The position numbers were made by a program, and so were the translations under genes. Positions 17,608 to 27,701 of a stretch of 64,000 nt of DNA are shown one piece after another; the first letter of the stretch is position 1; the number at the start of each line of letters is the position of its first letter. The stretch lies in contig WLWY01000003.1 of assembly GCA_012103325.1 (NCBI GenBank), positions 620,001 to 684,000 of the forward strand, in the 5' to 3' direction. The DNA is from Alphaproteobacteria bacterium (GTDB lineage Bacteria; Pseudomonadota; Alphaproteobacteria; UBA8366; GCA-2717185). Under the pieces are notes generated by a model, which worked only from the letters and a program-made list of their open reading frames with translations, was not told the origin of the DNA and did no database searches.

Positions 17608-18435
17608 ATGAACGACTTACAGGCATTGCGCGCCTACGAACCGGATCGCGCAAGTATCGCATTGCATGGGCCGGAAGATTTTGCAGCAATGCGCGTGGCC
17701 GGACGATTGGCCGCGGAAGTCCTTGATTTCATTACGCCCCATGTCACCCCGGGTGTCTCGACCGGTGCGCTCGACACGCTATGTCATGAATTTATTCTCG
17801 ACCACGATGCAATCCCCGCACCGCTGAACTATCGCGGCTTCCCAAAGTCGATCTGCACCAGCGTCAACCACGTTGTCTGTCACGGCATTCCGAACGATGC
17901 AAAAAAGCTGTCGAACGGCGACATCATCAATATCGACATCACTGTGATTGTCGATGGCTGGCATGGCGACACCAGTCGCATGTTTTTTGTCGGCGACAAG
18001 ATCGCGGTGAAGTCACGGAAACTGGTCGATATTACATACCAGTCGATGATGCGGGGTATCGAGGTCGTCAAACCTGGCGCCACGCTCGGCGATATTGGGC
18101 ACGCAATCCAGAGTTTTGCCGAATCGCACCGGTTTTCAGTGGTTCGTGACTTCTGCGGACACGGCATCGGCAGAATTTTCCATGCGCCGCCGAGCGTCGT
18201 GCATTATGGCACACCGGGCAGTGGCGTCTTGTTGAGAGAAGGCATGTTCTTCACCATCGAACCGATGATCAATGCGGGGCGATACGACGTTAAAATTCTC
18301 CAGGACGGCTGGACGGCCGTCACCAAAGACCGATCCCTATCGGCGCAGTTCGAGCATACGATCGGTGTGACCGCTGAAGGTTACGAGATATTCACGTTAT
18401 CCCCAAAAGGGCTGCACACGCCTCCCTACAGCTGA
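17608..18435 (+). CDS. map: Type I methionine aminopeptidase
   Basis: A 275-residue enzyme removing the N-terminal Met from nascent proteins. The dinuclear metal ligands are visible: D110, D121, H185, E218 and E249, with the substrate-binding H92. The start at 17608 (MNDLQALRAYEP) is preferred over the ATG two codons upstream because AAGGGA lies six bases before it; the upstream ATG touches the ribosome site. It follows sfsA on the same strand, and its stop is three bases from the convergent isomerase gene. Confidence 0.95.
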   Translation: MNDLQALRAYEPDRASIALHGPEDFAAMRVAGRLAAEVLDFITPHVTPGVSTGALDTLCHEFILDHDAIPAPLNYRGFPKSICTSVNHVVCHGIPNDAKKLSNGDIINIDITVIVDGWHGDTSRMFFVGDKIAVKSRKLVDITYQSMMRGIEVVKPGATLGDIGHAIQSFAESHRFSVVRDFCGHGIGRIFHAPPSVVHYGTPGSGVLLREGMFFTIEPMINAGRYDVKILQDGWTAVTKDRSLSAQFEHTIGVTAEGYEIFTLSPKGLHTPPYS

Positions 18436-18438
18436 AAC

Positions 18439-19026
18439 CTACTCGGTAACCAAGCCTAACCGGATCTCAAGCGCACCGCAGAGCATCTGTCCAAGCGTAA
18501 TGTGCATCTCCTGGATGCGTGCGCTCGCTTGATCGGGAACGATGATAATCGGATCGGCAAGAGCCACCATGTCGCCGCCATCCCGTCCCCCTAATGCCGT
18601 CGCAATAACCCCCATGCGCCTCGCTTCCTTCAGACCCGCGATAACGTTGGAGCTACGGCCCGAAGTCGAAATCGCCACAGCGACGTCTCCCGGCTTGCAG
18701 AGGGCCGTTATTTGACGCGCAAACAGCTGCTCAAAACCAAGGTCGTTGCCTGCCGCGGTAAGAGCTGAACTGTCGGTCGTCAAAGCCATCGCTGCAATCG
18801 GTGGTCGGTCCTTGATGTACCGGATTGCCAGCTCCGTTGCGAGGTGCTGCGCGTCGCCGGCGCTACCGCCATTGCCGAAGAACACGATTTTATTGCCGTG
18901 CTCGATCGCGGTCGTCCAAACGTCCAGCATGCGCACGAACGGATCCGCCAACGTCGTCCGTACCGCGTTAAGCACGTCCGCGTGCGCCGCAAGTTCCTTC
19001 TCGAAATATGCCTTCGGATCGATCAC
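18439..19026 (-). CDS. SIS-domain sugar phosphate isomerase, GmhA-like
   Basis: A 195-residue SIS protein. It begins with a GTG at 19026 that overlaps the gmd stop (GTGA), with GGAGG seven bases upstream. The SIS fold shows [18 protein letters not shown] and [10 protein letters not shown], typical of D-sedoheptulose-7-phosphate isomerase, the first step to ADP- or GDP-heptose. Being coupled to gmd and an epimerase, it probably supplies a heptose or related sugar for a surface polysaccharide. DiaA-like replication roles are an alternative for SIS proteins but the context argues against them. Confidence 0.85.
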   Translation of the reverse strand: MIDPKAYFEKELAAHADVLNAVRTTLADPFVRMLDVWTTAIEHGNKIVFFGNGGSAGDAQHLATELAIRYIKDRPPIAAMALTTDSSALTAAGNDLGFEQLFARQITALCKPGDVAVAISTSGRSSNVIAGLKEARRMGVIATALGGRDGGDMVALADPIIIVPDQASARIQEMHITLGQMLCGALEIRLGLVTE

Positions 19027-20090
19027 GCCGAATTCCTCCGCTGCGCCTGCCCTTCGGCGAAAGCTGCCCGGTCCGCGGCGACCATTTCCCGGACCAGCGT
19101 CTCGAAATCGGTCGTGGCCTGCCAACCTAATACGTCCGCTGCCTTGCTAGGGTCACCGATCAGGCAGTCGACTTCCGTTGGGCGGAAATAGCGCGGATCG
19201 ACCTGCACACGAACGGTCCCGGTCTTGGCGTCGATCCCTGTCTCGTCGACACCTTTCCCCTGCCAGCTGATATCGACACCGATTTGTTCGAAGGCGATCT
19301 CCACGAACTCGCGCACAGTGTGCGATTCACCCGTCGCGAGGACAAAGTCATCCGGCGTGTCGTGCTGGACGATCCGCCACATCCCTTCGACGTAGTCGCG
19401 GGCATGGCCCCAGTCGCGCCTGGCATCAAGGTTGCCGAGATAAAGCTTATCCTGGACGCCAGCCTCAATGGCCGCGACCGCGCGTGTGATCTTGCGCGTC
19501 ACGAACGTTTCCCCGCGCACCGGCCCCTCATGATTGAAAAGGATTCCGTTGGAGGCGTGAAACCCATAGGCTTCCCGATAGTTCACCGTGATCCAATAGG
19601 CGTAAAGCTTCGCCGCGCCATACGGGCTGCGGGGCAGAAAAGGCGTTGCCTCGTTCTGCGGCGCCGGCGCGTTGCCGAAAAGCTCCGAGGTGGACGCTTG
19701 ATAGAACCGCACGCGGTCTCCGAGGTCCAGAATCCGAATTGCCTCAAGCAGACGCAGCGGCCCAAGTCCATCCGAATTGGCGGTATATTCGGGCGTTTCG
19801 AAGCTGACCTGCACATGGCTCTGGGCCGCGAGGTTATAGATTTCGTCAGGCTGGACCTGTTGCACGATCCGGATCAGGTTGGTCGCATCCGTCATGTCAC
19901 CGTAGTGCAGGAAAAACCGGACCCCCGCTTCGTGTGGATCCTCGTACATGTGCTCGATACGCTCAGTATTGAACGAAGACGAGCGGCGTTTGATGCCGTG
20001 GACCGTATAGCCTTTGGAAAGAAGCAATTCGGTCAGACTAGCGCCGTCCTGCCCAGTTACGCCCGTAATCAGTGCTACTTTATCCGTCAT
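19023..20090 (-). CDS. gmd: GDP-mannose 4,6-dehydratase
   Basis: A 355-residue short-chain dehydrogenase family enzyme. The Rossmann motif [15 protein letters not shown] is at about 9-23, the catalytic STSELFG segment and YGAAK motif lie mid-chain, and [15 protein letters not shown] is the classic Gmd signature. It converts GDP-D-mannose to GDP-4-keto-6-deoxymannose, the precursor of fucose, rhamnose-D, colitose or perosamine. The neighbours on both sides (epimerase upstream, GmhA-like downstream with overlapping stop/start) point to surface polysaccharide synthesis. The length is normal. Confidence 0.95.
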   Translation of the reverse strand: MTDKVALITGVTGQDGASLTELLLSKGYTVHGIKRRSSSFNTERIEHMYEDPHEAGVRFFLHYGDMTDATNLIRIVQQVQPDEIYNLAAQSHVQVSFETPEYTANSDGLGPLRLLEAIRILDLGDRVRFYQASTSELFGNAPAPQNEATPFLPRSPYGAAKLYAYWITVNYREAYGFHASNGILFNHEGPVRGETFVTRKITRAVAAIEAGVQDKLYLGNLDARRDWGHARDYVEGMWRIVQHDTPDDFVLATGESHTVREFVEIAFEQIGVDISWQGKGVDETGIDAKTGTVRVQVDPRYFRPTEVDCLIGDPSKAADVLGWQATTDFETLVREMVAADRAAFAEGQAQRRNSA

Positions 20091-20102
20091 CGCGCGAATG
20101 TC

Positions 20103-21086
20103 TTATGCAACGGGACGGGTGTCAACGTCATTGGTGGAGACCAATCCCAGATCCGTTTTACCGCCGGCAAGAAAGCGCCGCGGCGCATAGCCGAGGTCGT
20201 TTGCCGCTGGGCGATTGTCGCAAACAAGGTCTCGCCGCATCCGACGAACCATTTCGCCGGTTACTTCCGGTCGATTTAACAGTATTCCCGCTGCCGCTGC
20301 CGCGTGCTCAAGGAAAGGCAACGGTAGGAAAAGGCGCGGCAGCCCAAGCGTGTCGAATATGCGGCCAATCATCTCGCGATAAGGTAGCGTCTCGCCGCCC
20401 CCGACGTCATATCGCCGCCCCACCGCGGACGGCATTGACAAGGCGCTCAACGCTGCATCGGCAAGATCGTCCGCATGCACCGGCTGTCTGAGCCCTTCCG
20501 CACCAAACGCAATCGGATAGCATCGAAAGCGTCGAATGAAACGCGCGGCGCGGCTAATGTTCCGATCAATACCCATGCCGTAGACCAATGTTGGCCGCAA
20601 AACAGTCCATTCGATGCCAAGCGCATCGCATCGTTGGGCAATATCCGCTTCAGCCGCGAGCATACGCTGAACCAGATCGCGCTCGCCCGAGTTCGAGGAC
20701 TCCTGCTTCACATATATCGAAGTAGAACTGAAGCACACAATTCGGCGGACGCCCTTGTCGTAAAGCGCCTCAATGTGCGGCGGTAAAAGCCAAATTCCAG
20801 CGATGTGAACGACAGACGATAAGATGTGGGGAATTGAAATGCTTTGCTGCGCCAAGTCACACTCAATGAATTGCGCGCCACTGTGCGCCATCCCATCCAA
20901 CCGTCGCCGCCCAACCGCCACAACCGCCCTTCTCTCGACATCGAGCCGACGCAACACGCACCGGCCAATTTGGCTGCTGGCACCGGTCAACAATATAGCC
21001 TGCCGCCCGTCCCCTTCCGGCAATTTTCCGTTTTTGCCCATTTCGACCGGCAAGATAACAGCTTCCTTCGCAACGGATTCGTTCAT
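20103..21086 (-). CDS. NAD-dependent epimerase/dehydratase family protein
   Basis: From the ATG at 21086 the protein is 327 residues. The NAD-binding motif TGASSQIGR lies about 34 residues in. An SSTSIY segment and RPTLVYG follow as in extended SDR epimerases, but the usual YxxxK is poorly conserved, so catalysis may differ from canonical epimerases. The stop is 12 bp before gmd, forming an operon. The start codon sits in an ATGA overlap with the end of a short upstream frame, which supports this start. It could reduce or epimerise the keto-sugar made by Gmd; that is inference. Confidence 0.8.
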   Translation of the reverse strand: MNESVAKEAVILPVEMGKNGKLPEGDGRQAILLTGASSQIGRCVLRRLDVERRAVVAVGRRRLDGMAHSGAQFIECDLAQQSISIPHILSSVVHIAGIWLLPPHIEALYDKGVRRIVCFSSTSIYVKQESSNSGERDLVQRMLAAEADIAQRCDALGIEWTVLRPTLVYGMGIDRNISRAARFIRRFRCYPIAFGAEGLRQPVHADDLADAALSALSMPSAVGRRYDVGGGETLPYREMIGRIFDTLGLPRLFLPLPFLEHAAAAAGILLNRPEVTGEMVRRMRRDLVCDNRPAANDLGYAPRRFLAGGKTDLGLVSTNDVDTRPVA

Positions 21087-21292
21087 GTAATAGGCCACGG
21101 CGCTTGGTTTTCGAGAATGCCGTTGATGCCAGCGAGGCAATAAACCGATGCGGTCGGATGGGCAAGCATTTCACATGGAATATAAAGCCCAATAGCGGTA
21201 TAGAATATCGGTACAAATAACGCCGCTGTATGAATTAGGGCCTCAGTTTTGTCGATTGATAATGACACAGCGGCCATCTGTTCGTCCGCCAT
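21083..21292 (-). CDS. Possible small membrane protein (69 aa) coupled to the epimerase
   Basis: A leftward frame of 69 codons with one hydrophobic segment (IHTAALFVPIFYTAIGLYIP) ends in TGA exactly overlapping the epimerase ATG. That suggests translational coupling and a real gene. No good ribosome site is visible, and the 5' end lies against the start of the divergent lipoprotein gene, leaving little room for promoters. No family is recognised. It could equally be a chance frame. Confidence 0.35.
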   Translation of the reverse strand: MADEQMAAVSLSIDKTEALIHTAALFVPIFYTAIGLYIPCEMLAHPTASVYCLAGINGILENQAPWPIT

Positions 21293-22187
21293 AGCACGTG
21301 TGCGATTAGTAGGCTCCCCAATCTGCCTCCTCGCCAAATTGCTACTGTTTTGTGTCATGGCGTGCATTGTTGGTAGCTGCAGTGCGTTTCGCGATTTGCG
21401 AAGCGGTGCGGAACGTGCCGAAGACTTGATGGAAGCCAGCGGATGGGCTGTGCAAAGGTTCGAAACCAACCAATTTTCAGTGCTTGGATATGTTCCTTCG
21501 ACGATAAGCGAAAACGACAGGCTGGCCGTTTATATCGAAGGTGACGGTGCGTCATGGATAACGCCTATTACGCCGCCGCGCGATCCAACACCGAACGAAC
21601 CGTTAATGCTGCGACTGGCCCTTCAGGACCCAACGCCCAATCGTCTCTATCTTGGCCGCCCCTGCCAGTACCTTTCCCGTGAAGCACTTGCCGCCTGCGA
21701 CCCCATTTACTGGACATCACACCGCTATGCTCCTGAAGTTGTTAAATCTCTCAATGAGGCCATTGAACAACGAAAACGGGTGACAGGTGCTAAAAATATT
21801 GCCCTATTCGGCTACTCAGGAAGCGGCGGCCTCGCGATACTTATCGCGTCCAAACGGCAGGATGTTCGGTTAATTGTCACAATAGCTGGAAATCTGGATC
21901 ACGCAGCTTGGACAAAGGTCAACCATGATGCGGCATTACAGGGTTCGCTGAACGCCGCGGATATAGCAAATGCAGTCGCCGCAATTCCACAGTTCCATTT
22001 TGTTGGCCTTCGAGACAAAATTGTGCCACCAGCAATCGTAAAGTCCTATGTAAATCAAATCGTTGACAAATCGCGCATATCCATAATAACAATCGCCGAT
22101 ATCGACCATACATGCTGCTGGGTCGACCGATGGCCAGCGTTAATATGCGGGGTTCACAGAGATCACTGCAGATTTTTGAACCACTGA
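21249..22187 (+). CDS. Lipoprotein of the alpha/beta-hydrolase fold
   Basis: The N-terminal part has a hydrophobic stretch (ICLLAKLLLFCVMACIVG) ending in a lipobox VGSC, so the mature protein is probably a lipid-anchored envelope protein. A GTG at 21300 would give a normal 26-residue lipoprotein signal; the ATG at 21249 adds 17 residues. The body has an alpha/beta-hydrolase nucleophile elbow GYSGSGG, an Asp in GLRDKIVPP and a His in DIDHTCCW, a plausible Ser-Asp-His triad. The substrate is unknown. It is divergent from the Gmd operon. Confidence 0.75.
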   Translation: MSIDNDTAAICSSAIARVRLVGSPICLLAKLLLFCVMACIVGSCSAFRDLRSGAERAEDLMEASGWAVQRFETNQFSVLGYVPSTISENDRLAVYIEGDGASWITPITPPRDPTPNEPLMLRLALQDPTPNRLYLGRPCQYLSREALAACDPIYWTSHRYAPEVVKSLNEAIEQRKRVTGAKNIALFGYSGSGGLAILIASKRQDVRLIVTIAGNLDHAAWTKVNHDAALQGSLNAADIANAVAAIPQFHFVGLRDKIVPPAIVKSYVNQIVDKSRISIITIADIDHTCCWVDRWPALICGVHRDHCRFLNH

Positions 22188-22551
22188 TCGAGAGCGTCTT
22201 CTCCGGCCCTCTGACACTTACCATAGTTCGATCAATTGCTTAATTCTATTAGGGTCAGGTGAAAGTAGGTCCATGTCCCCTCGTGGCAGCCCCCCTTGAA
22301 GCCCCGCCAACAAACAAAAAGAGGAAAAATTAAGAGAATCGCCTAAAATACAATAGTCCTAGAGCTAGGTATGTCAGCCAATCTCTATTTTTGCTTCAAA
22401 TACTAATCTATTTCTCATGGATAGAAATAAAATATAAATCCACAATAATGAATTTAGAATTTACAGAAAATATGACTAAATTTTTTATTTTTACAGTATT
22501 GAATATTTTTCATAACATAAAATAAATAAAAATAGTGCCGGGTACACTGCC
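22188..22551. other. AT-rich intergenic region before the MBOAT gene
   Basis: No gene is seen in these 364 bp. From about 22300 the sequence is strikingly A/T-rich with runs of A and T, unlike the rest of the window, and it continues that way into the next two genes. It probably carries the promoter of the MBOAT-SGNH pair and marks the left edge of horizontally acquired DNA. Confidence 0.5.
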
Positions 22552-24132
22552 ATGCTGTTTAATTCTTACGTTTTTATTTTACTTTTCCTACCAATAACTT
22601 TCTTAGTTTACCATTCATTACGGAAACTTAGTACCAATGATGCTTCGATTAAATTTTTAGTACTTGCATCAATATTCTTCTATGGCTGGTGGAACTACCG
22701 ATACGTAGCACTCATCATCGCTTCGATATTGCTTAACTTCGTTCTTGGGCTCGCGATATCAAAGAAAGAAAATGCTTCAATACGAAAAAGCTTTCTCGCT
22801 CTTGGCATCACACTGAATTTGGCTGCATTAGGTTATTTTAAGTATTTCAACTTTTTTGTTGAAAACTGGAACACATTAATTGGAACAGAAGCTCCCCTGT
22901 TCTCTATCGCCCTGCCTCTCGCGATTTCCTTTTTTACGTTCCAGCAAATTGCCTACTTGTGCGATGTCTATACCGGAAGCGCAAAAGAGTATCGCTTCAC
23001 TCATTACTGTCTGTTTGTCACTTTTTTCCCCCAACTAATCGCGGGGCCTATCGTTCATCATCGGGAGATGCTACCACAATTCTCTCAAAGCACCCGATTC
23101 TCAAAACTTCTACCATCAATCACGATGGGGATAGCAATATTTTCAATTGGTTTGATAAAAAAATCTGTCCTCGCTGATGGTATCGCTGCCTATTCAACTC
23201 CGCTGTTCAATGCAGCTCTTGCAGGCGAAGTAATCACATTCTTCGATGGTTGGTTTGCCGCGCTGTCTTATACGTTGCAGCTGTACTTCGATTTTTCTGG
23301 TTACTCTGATATGGCAATTGGCGCGGCGCTACTATTCGGTATTCGTCTTCCGCTGAATTTCAATTCACCCTATAGGTCTTTAAGCATAATAGAGTTTTGG
23401 CGACGATGGCATATCACGTTGTCGCGTTTTCTTAGGGATTACCTCTATATTCCGATCGGTGGTAATCGCGGCGGCTCCAGCCGGCGTTATGCGAACTTAA
23501 TCACAACGATGCTCCTCGGTGGTCTATGGCACGGCGCAGGTTGGACATTCGTTGCCTGGGGCTTATTGCATGGTCTCTATCTAATCATAAACCATGGCTG
23601 GCGGAATTTGCTTCGCTATTTAGGAATACATCAGAAATCATCAACATTGACACGACTTATATCTTGGACCGTTACGTTCTTTGCTGTGGTCGTGGGATGG
23701 GTTTTCTTCAGGGCGGAGACCTTTGATGCGGCACTGATAATCATTTCCGGAATGTTTGGACTTAATGGAATTGTCCTGCCAGAAGCCTTTAAAACCAACG
23801 TTGTTACAGTAAACTTCATTTATGATTTAGCAGGTGTCAATTTCGGCTTTGGCGGTGGTACAAAATTCGTGTTGAATGTGGCATGGATTTCAACTTTGCT
23901 ATTTATCGCCGTATTCTTTCCTAATACTCAACAAATTATGCGATACCGCCCCCCAGCGCCAGATGACCGATATAGCCCGCGCCAAAAAATAGACGAAGTA
24001 CTATTTTCTTCACTTTGGAAAAAAAACTACTGGAAGGTATCAAGTGCTTGGTCAATTTTAATCGGACTTTTAACCGCTATCGGAATATTATCTTTAACCT
24101 CAATTTCCGAATTTCTCTATTTCCAGTTCTAA
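22552..24132 (+). CDS. MBOAT-family membrane O-acyltransferase (AlgI/PatA/DltB type)
   Basis: A 526-residue polytopic membrane protein. It opens with MLFNSYVFILLFLP, typical of the AlgI branch. The MBOAT signature LWHGAGWTF with its active-site His is at about 325-333, and FWRRWHITLSRFLRDYLYIP lies just before it. These enzymes move acyl groups across the membrane onto an exported polysaccharide. The next gene, eight bases downstream, encodes a membrane-anchored SGNH-like protein, the usual partner that finishes O-acetylation in the periplasm. Base composition is AT-rich relative to the flanks, suggesting transfer. Confidence 0.93.
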   Translation: MLFNSYVFILLFLPITFLVYHSLRKLSTNDASIKFLVLASIFFYGWWNYRYVALIIASILLNFVLGLAISKKENASIRKSFLALGITLNLAALGYFKYFNFFVENWNTLIGTEAPLFSIALPLAISFFTFQQIAYLCDVYTGSAKEYRFTHYCLFVTFFPQLIAGPIVHHREMLPQFSQSTRFSKLLPSITMGIAIFSIGLIKKSVLADGIAAYSTPLFNAALAGEVITFFDGWFAALSYTLQLYFDFSGYSDMAIGAALLFGIRLPLNFNSPYRSLSIIEFWRRWHITLSRFLRDYLYIPIGGNRGGSSRRYANLITTMLLGGLWHGAGWTFVAWGLLHGLYLIINHGWRNLLRYLGIHQKSSTLTRLISWTVTFFAVVVGWVFFRAETFDAALIIISGMFGLNGIVLPEAFKTNVVTVNFIYDLAGVNFGFGGGTKFVLNVAWISTLLFIAVFFPNTQQIMRYRPPAPDDRYSPRQKIDEVLFSSLWKKNYWKVSSAWSILIGLLTAIGILSLTSISEFLYFQF

Positions 24133-24139
24133 AACTGCC

Positions 24140-25333
24140 ATGCAAATTAGATACCTAAAAATATGGATAGCCAGCAGCATTCTCTTTCTCTTATTTTTCG
24201 CTTTGATAAACTTTTCCATGGATCCTTACTTAATATTCGGTTCGAAACGTATCGCCGGAATAAACGCCATTAAGGCTACTTACGAAAGGAGAGAGAGAAC
24301 CGTAAAAGCACATATTTTCCGAAGGTTGCATCCAACCACAATAATACTGGGAAACTCTCGCTCACAGCGTGGCTTCGACCCGAGTTCAAAGTACTGGCCG
24401 AAATCCTTTCGACCCGTTGTGAACGCCTCTCTGCCTGGTGGCACCATCTACGAAATTTTTCGATATGCGCAGCATGCTCAGTCCAGCACAAATTTAAAGA
24501 ATATTTTTATAACGCTCGAATTTGAAGAGTTTCTCCAATTTTCCAATCCGAAATCTGATGCCCGGTATCAAAAGCGGTATAGAGCAATGAACAAGCGCCT
24601 CTCACTTCATGAGGACGGTTCGAAGAACGATTCGGGTACGATCGAACTTATAAAGGATTACGGACGCTCCCTCTTTTCTTTAGATGCCGTGACAGATTCT
24701 GTAATTACAGTAGCAAGTCAAGATCTGCCCCTTTCCGTGAACATCACCGACCTGGGGTTTAATCCATTAAGGGAAGAAAGAGCAAAAATTTTATCGAAAG
24801 GCCAGTTTTATTGGTTTCGTCGCAACCTACCAATTATCACCGCGAATTTGAAAGGGCGGTCCCGGAATGTACTAAAAAATATCGACTTCCAAAACACTGA
24901 AGCAGGCTACTATTTTGAGAAACTATTAGACCTCATATCCCAACATCGCCTCAACGCTTATTTTGTTATTCCACCATACCATTCAAAATATCTACTTATC
25001 ATTGACGATTTAGGCCTATCAGAATCATTTTTCGAATGGCAAGCTTACGTAACACGGAGAATTAATGAGCGAAAGCTGCAGAATCAAATCTCCTTATGGA
25101 ATTTTAGTGGATTCCATCAATTTAATGATGAACCAATTCCGGCCGCTCACGACAGGAAAACGATGATGAAGTGGCATGTCGAACCGGGACACTTTAGAGG
25201 TGCACTTGGCGAAAAGGTTATACAGAGAATTTTTACAAAGGAAGTTTCAGATTTTGGAATGCTACTTAAGAAGGAAACAGTTAGACTTCAAATTCAAACT
25301 CAACGAAAAGCATTGTACGATTATAGTAATTAA
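24140..25333 (+). CDS. Membrane-anchored SGNH-like protein, partner of the MBOAT acyltransferase
   Basis: A 397-residue protein with one N-terminal transmembrane helix (about 7-26) and an extracytoplasmic domain. A GNSRSQRGFD motif at about 71-80 fits block I of SGNH/AlgX-AlgJ-like enzymes, and HVEPGHFRG near 348-356 could supply the catalytic His. It lies eight bases after the MBOAT gene, so they form an operon. Together they probably O-acetylate a surface glycan. It is AT-rich like its neighbour. The catalytic assignment is by pattern only. Confidence 0.7.
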   Translation: MQIRYLKIWIASSILFLLFFALINFSMDPYLIFGSKRIAGINAIKATYERRERTVKAHIFRRLHPTTIILGNSRSQRGFDPSSKYWPKSFRPVVNASLPGGTIYEIFRYAQHAQSSTNLKNIFITLEFEEFLQFSNPKSDARYQKRYRAMNKRLSLHEDGSKNDSGTIELIKDYGRSLFSLDAVTDSVITVASQDLPLSVNITDLGFNPLREERAKILSKGQFYWFRRNLPIITANLKGRSRNVLKNIDFQNTEAGYYFEKLLDLISQHRLNAYFVIPPYHSKYLLIIDDLGLSESFFEWQAYVTRRINERKLQNQISLWNFSGFHQFNDEPIPAAHDRKTMMKWHVEPGHFRGALGEKVIQRIFTKEVSDFGMLLKKETVRLQIQTQRKALYDYSN

Positions 25334-25483
25334 ATAGGTAACAGAAAAATATTACTAGTGAGGCGAGAATTTGTCATTTATGAGGAATTTAAAATATTTA
25401 ATCGAGCGAAATTTAGGAAATTCTGTAGCTCTCGATATTGAGGATGAATATCTTGTGTAGACGTGTCATTTATTGCTGAACAG

Positions 25484-26066
25484 CTAAAACCTATTAATTG
25501 TAGTTCTATTTTCCAAACTTTTTACCGCGATACTTTTTAGCAGTTCCAATATTGCAATAAGCGTAAAAACCATATCATAGTACGCGACACTCAATGCCAT
25601 GCCACCTATACCGTAGCCCACCATACTTACTTGGAGCATGGCAGCCAGATTTTTAGCCCACTCGAGTTCAGGTGCTTCCCTACTTATACGGATAACAATT
25701 TGGGCATTTCGCCAAGCAACCATCAGCAATAGCAAAAATAGAATGAGACCGATAAAACCCAAATCGCCCAATACCTGGAAGTATATACTGTGCGCAGCTC
25801 GGGCTATTGTAGGATCACCAGACCCTCGATATACTTGGTAAACTCTGGGGGCCTGAATTGAGGAAAAACCTCCTCCATAGAATGGCCTATCAAGTGCGAG
25901 GTTAAAGCTTGTCTCCTACGCACGGAGGCGATTTTGAAACGAACTATCGTTCTCCGAAGCCCCCTCAATTGAACTCATTCGTGCCGTCCATCTGTCTGGC
26001 ATAAACTGTACTGCCGGTATAACGACCACTATGGCAAAAACAATAATAATAAATCGTTTATTGCTC
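25484..26066 (-). pseudogene. Truncated O-antigen/O-glycosylation ligase (exosortase-A-associated type), with nonsense codon
   Basis: The leftward frame from the IS66 edge encodes the C-terminal part of a Wzy/WaaL-like membrane ligase: a helix, MPDRWTARMSS, SFQNRLRA, then TAG at 25916-25918, then ETSFNLALDRPFYGGGF, ARAAHSIYFQVLGDLGF and several helices to the stop at 25484. Relatives of the exosortase-A-associated O-glycosylation ligase have a Trp where the TAG sits, so a TGG-to-TAG change is likely. The 5' part is missing, cut by IS66. The remaining 95-codon open stretch after a Met at 25771 is unlikely to be functional. Confidence 0.8.
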
Positions 26067-26117
26067 GTGAGCGTCCGGTAAAGCAGCCCTGCCTATGATG
26101 ACGTTGGACTGTTACGC

Positions 26118-27629
26118 TCAGGTTTGAGCGTAACGCCAGGGGAGCAGTTCGTCGATCCGATTGATTTTATGGTCGGCGATACAGGCTAGCGTGTCGGTTA
26201 GCCAGGCCTGCGGATCGACGCCATTGAGTTTTGCTGTCTCGATCAGCGTATAGGCGATGGCGGCTGATTTGCCGCCGGCCTCGGACCCCATGAAGAGATA
26301 ATTCTTCCGCCCCAGGGCGATGGGCCGCATGGATCGCTCTGCGGTATTGTTGTCGAGTTCAAGAAAGCCGTGATCTAGATATGGTCGCAGCTTCTTCATG
26401 CGGGTCAGGGCGTAGCGAATAGCACCGGCTAAGGGTGATTTGCCGGATATCCGGGTCAATTGGGCATGCAGCCATGATTCCAGGTCGTCGAAGATTGGTT
26501 TTGATTGGCGCTGCCTGATCTTCACCCGTTGATCCGGCGATTGGCCCCGAACCTCCTTCTCGACGCCATAGAGTGTGGCGATACGTTTTATGGCTTCCTC
26601 GGCAATCGCCGATCCCTGAGCTTTGTGGATATCGACGAACTTGCGTCGGATATGGGCCATGCAGGCCACTTCCGTCACCTTGCCCGTGCGGTACAGGTCA
26701 TTGAACCCCGCATAGCCATCGGCATGCATGAAGCCCGTGAAGTCCGCTAGATGTTCGCGCGGGCGAACGCCCTTCCTGTCGGACGAGAACTGATACCATG
26801 CGGCAGGATGCGCCTCTCCGGCCCAGGGTCGTTCATCGCGGACATAGGCCCAAAGCCGCGCGGTCCTGGTTTTACCGGAGCCTGGGGTCAGCATTTTTAC
26901 CGGCGTATCATCGGCGAAGAGGGCCTGTCCCTTTAAAACATGGCGCGCGACGGCGTCCGCCAAAGGTTCCAACAGAGCCGTGGATTTGCCAACCCAATCG
27001 GCCAGGGTGGAGCGGTCCAGATCGATCCCCTCGCGCTGGAATATCTGACTTTGCCGGTACAAAGGCGAATGATCGGCGTACTTGTTGACCAGCACATGGG
27101 CCAGTAGGCCAGGACCGGGCCGCCCGTGCTCAATCGGCCGCGACGGCAGGGCTGCCTGATGGAACGTCTCACAGCAGGTGCAGGCCATGCGCGGGCGAAC
27201 AATCCGGTTCACGACAAAACGTCCGGGGACATATTCCAGTTCCTCGGTGACATCGTCGCCAAGCGTTTTGAGCGCACCGCCGCATTCCCCACAGGCATCG
27301 CCCGGCGACAGTGTTGTCTCGTTGCGTGGGAGATGACCGGGCAGCGGTTTACGTTTGGGCTTGTCTTTTGGCGCTGCAGATTGATCTGCATTTGCATCGT
27401 CTGACGCGGGCTCCTGCGCGGACGCCGCAATCTCTTCGTCTTCCAGCGTCAACGCCAGTTGATCCAGAGCCTCCGAGCGCGACCCGAAGCGATGCTGGCG
27501 CATCCCGGCCAATTGGTGTTGGAGCTTCTCGATCAACACCGCCTGTGACTTCACTTCCGACGCCAGCGATGCCACCAGACCTTTTAATGCGGCAGGTTCA
27601 TTCGGGAGGTTCTCAGCGTCGTCGAGCAT
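26118..27629 (-). CDS. tnpC: IS66 transposase TnpC
   Basis: A 503-residue transposase. The N-terminus has a leucine-rich coiled coil ([20 protein letters not shown]), then a zinc-finger-like [11 protein letters not shown] and [10 protein letters not shown]. The IS66 catalytic core follows, with FADDTPVKM and later [20 protein letters not shown], and the usual C-terminal LGVDP-like tail. It is full length with no stops. It is separated by 72 bp from tnpB. Confidence 0.95.
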   Translation of the reverse strand: MLDDAENLPNEPAALKGLVASLASEVKSQAVLIEKLQHQLAGMRQHRFGSRSEALDQLALTLEDEEIAASAQEPASDDANADQSAAPKDKPKRKPLPGHLPRNETTLSPGDACGECGGALKTLGDDVTEELEYVPGRFVVNRIVRPRMACTCCETFHQAALPSRPIEHGRPGPGLLAHVLVNKYADHSPLYRQSQIFQREGIDLDRSTLADWVGKSTALLEPLADAVARHVLKGQALFADDTPVKMLTPGSGKTRTARLWAYVRDERPWAGEAHPAAWYQFSSDRKGVRPREHLADFTGFMHADGYAGFNDLYRTGKVTEVACMAHIRRKFVDIHKAQGSAIAEEAIKRIATLYGVEKEVRGQSPDQRVKIRQRQSKPIFDDLESWLHAQLTRISGKSPLAGAIRYALTRMKKLRPYLDHGFLELDNNTAERSMRPIALGRKNYLFMGSEAGGKSAAIAYTLIETAKLNGVDPQAWLTDTLACIADHKINRIDELLPWRYAQT

Positions 27630-27701
27630 GCCGGCAATCTATCAGCCGCCACCCCGCATGGGAATCCCCGGAAATTGACAACCCTTTGCTGTGAAACGAC
27701 T

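Noticed and set aside
16610-17689. 359-codon leftward frame opposite sfsA
   Set aside because: sfsA on the other strand is a clear family match; this frame has no recognisable domain and also overlaps fliN.
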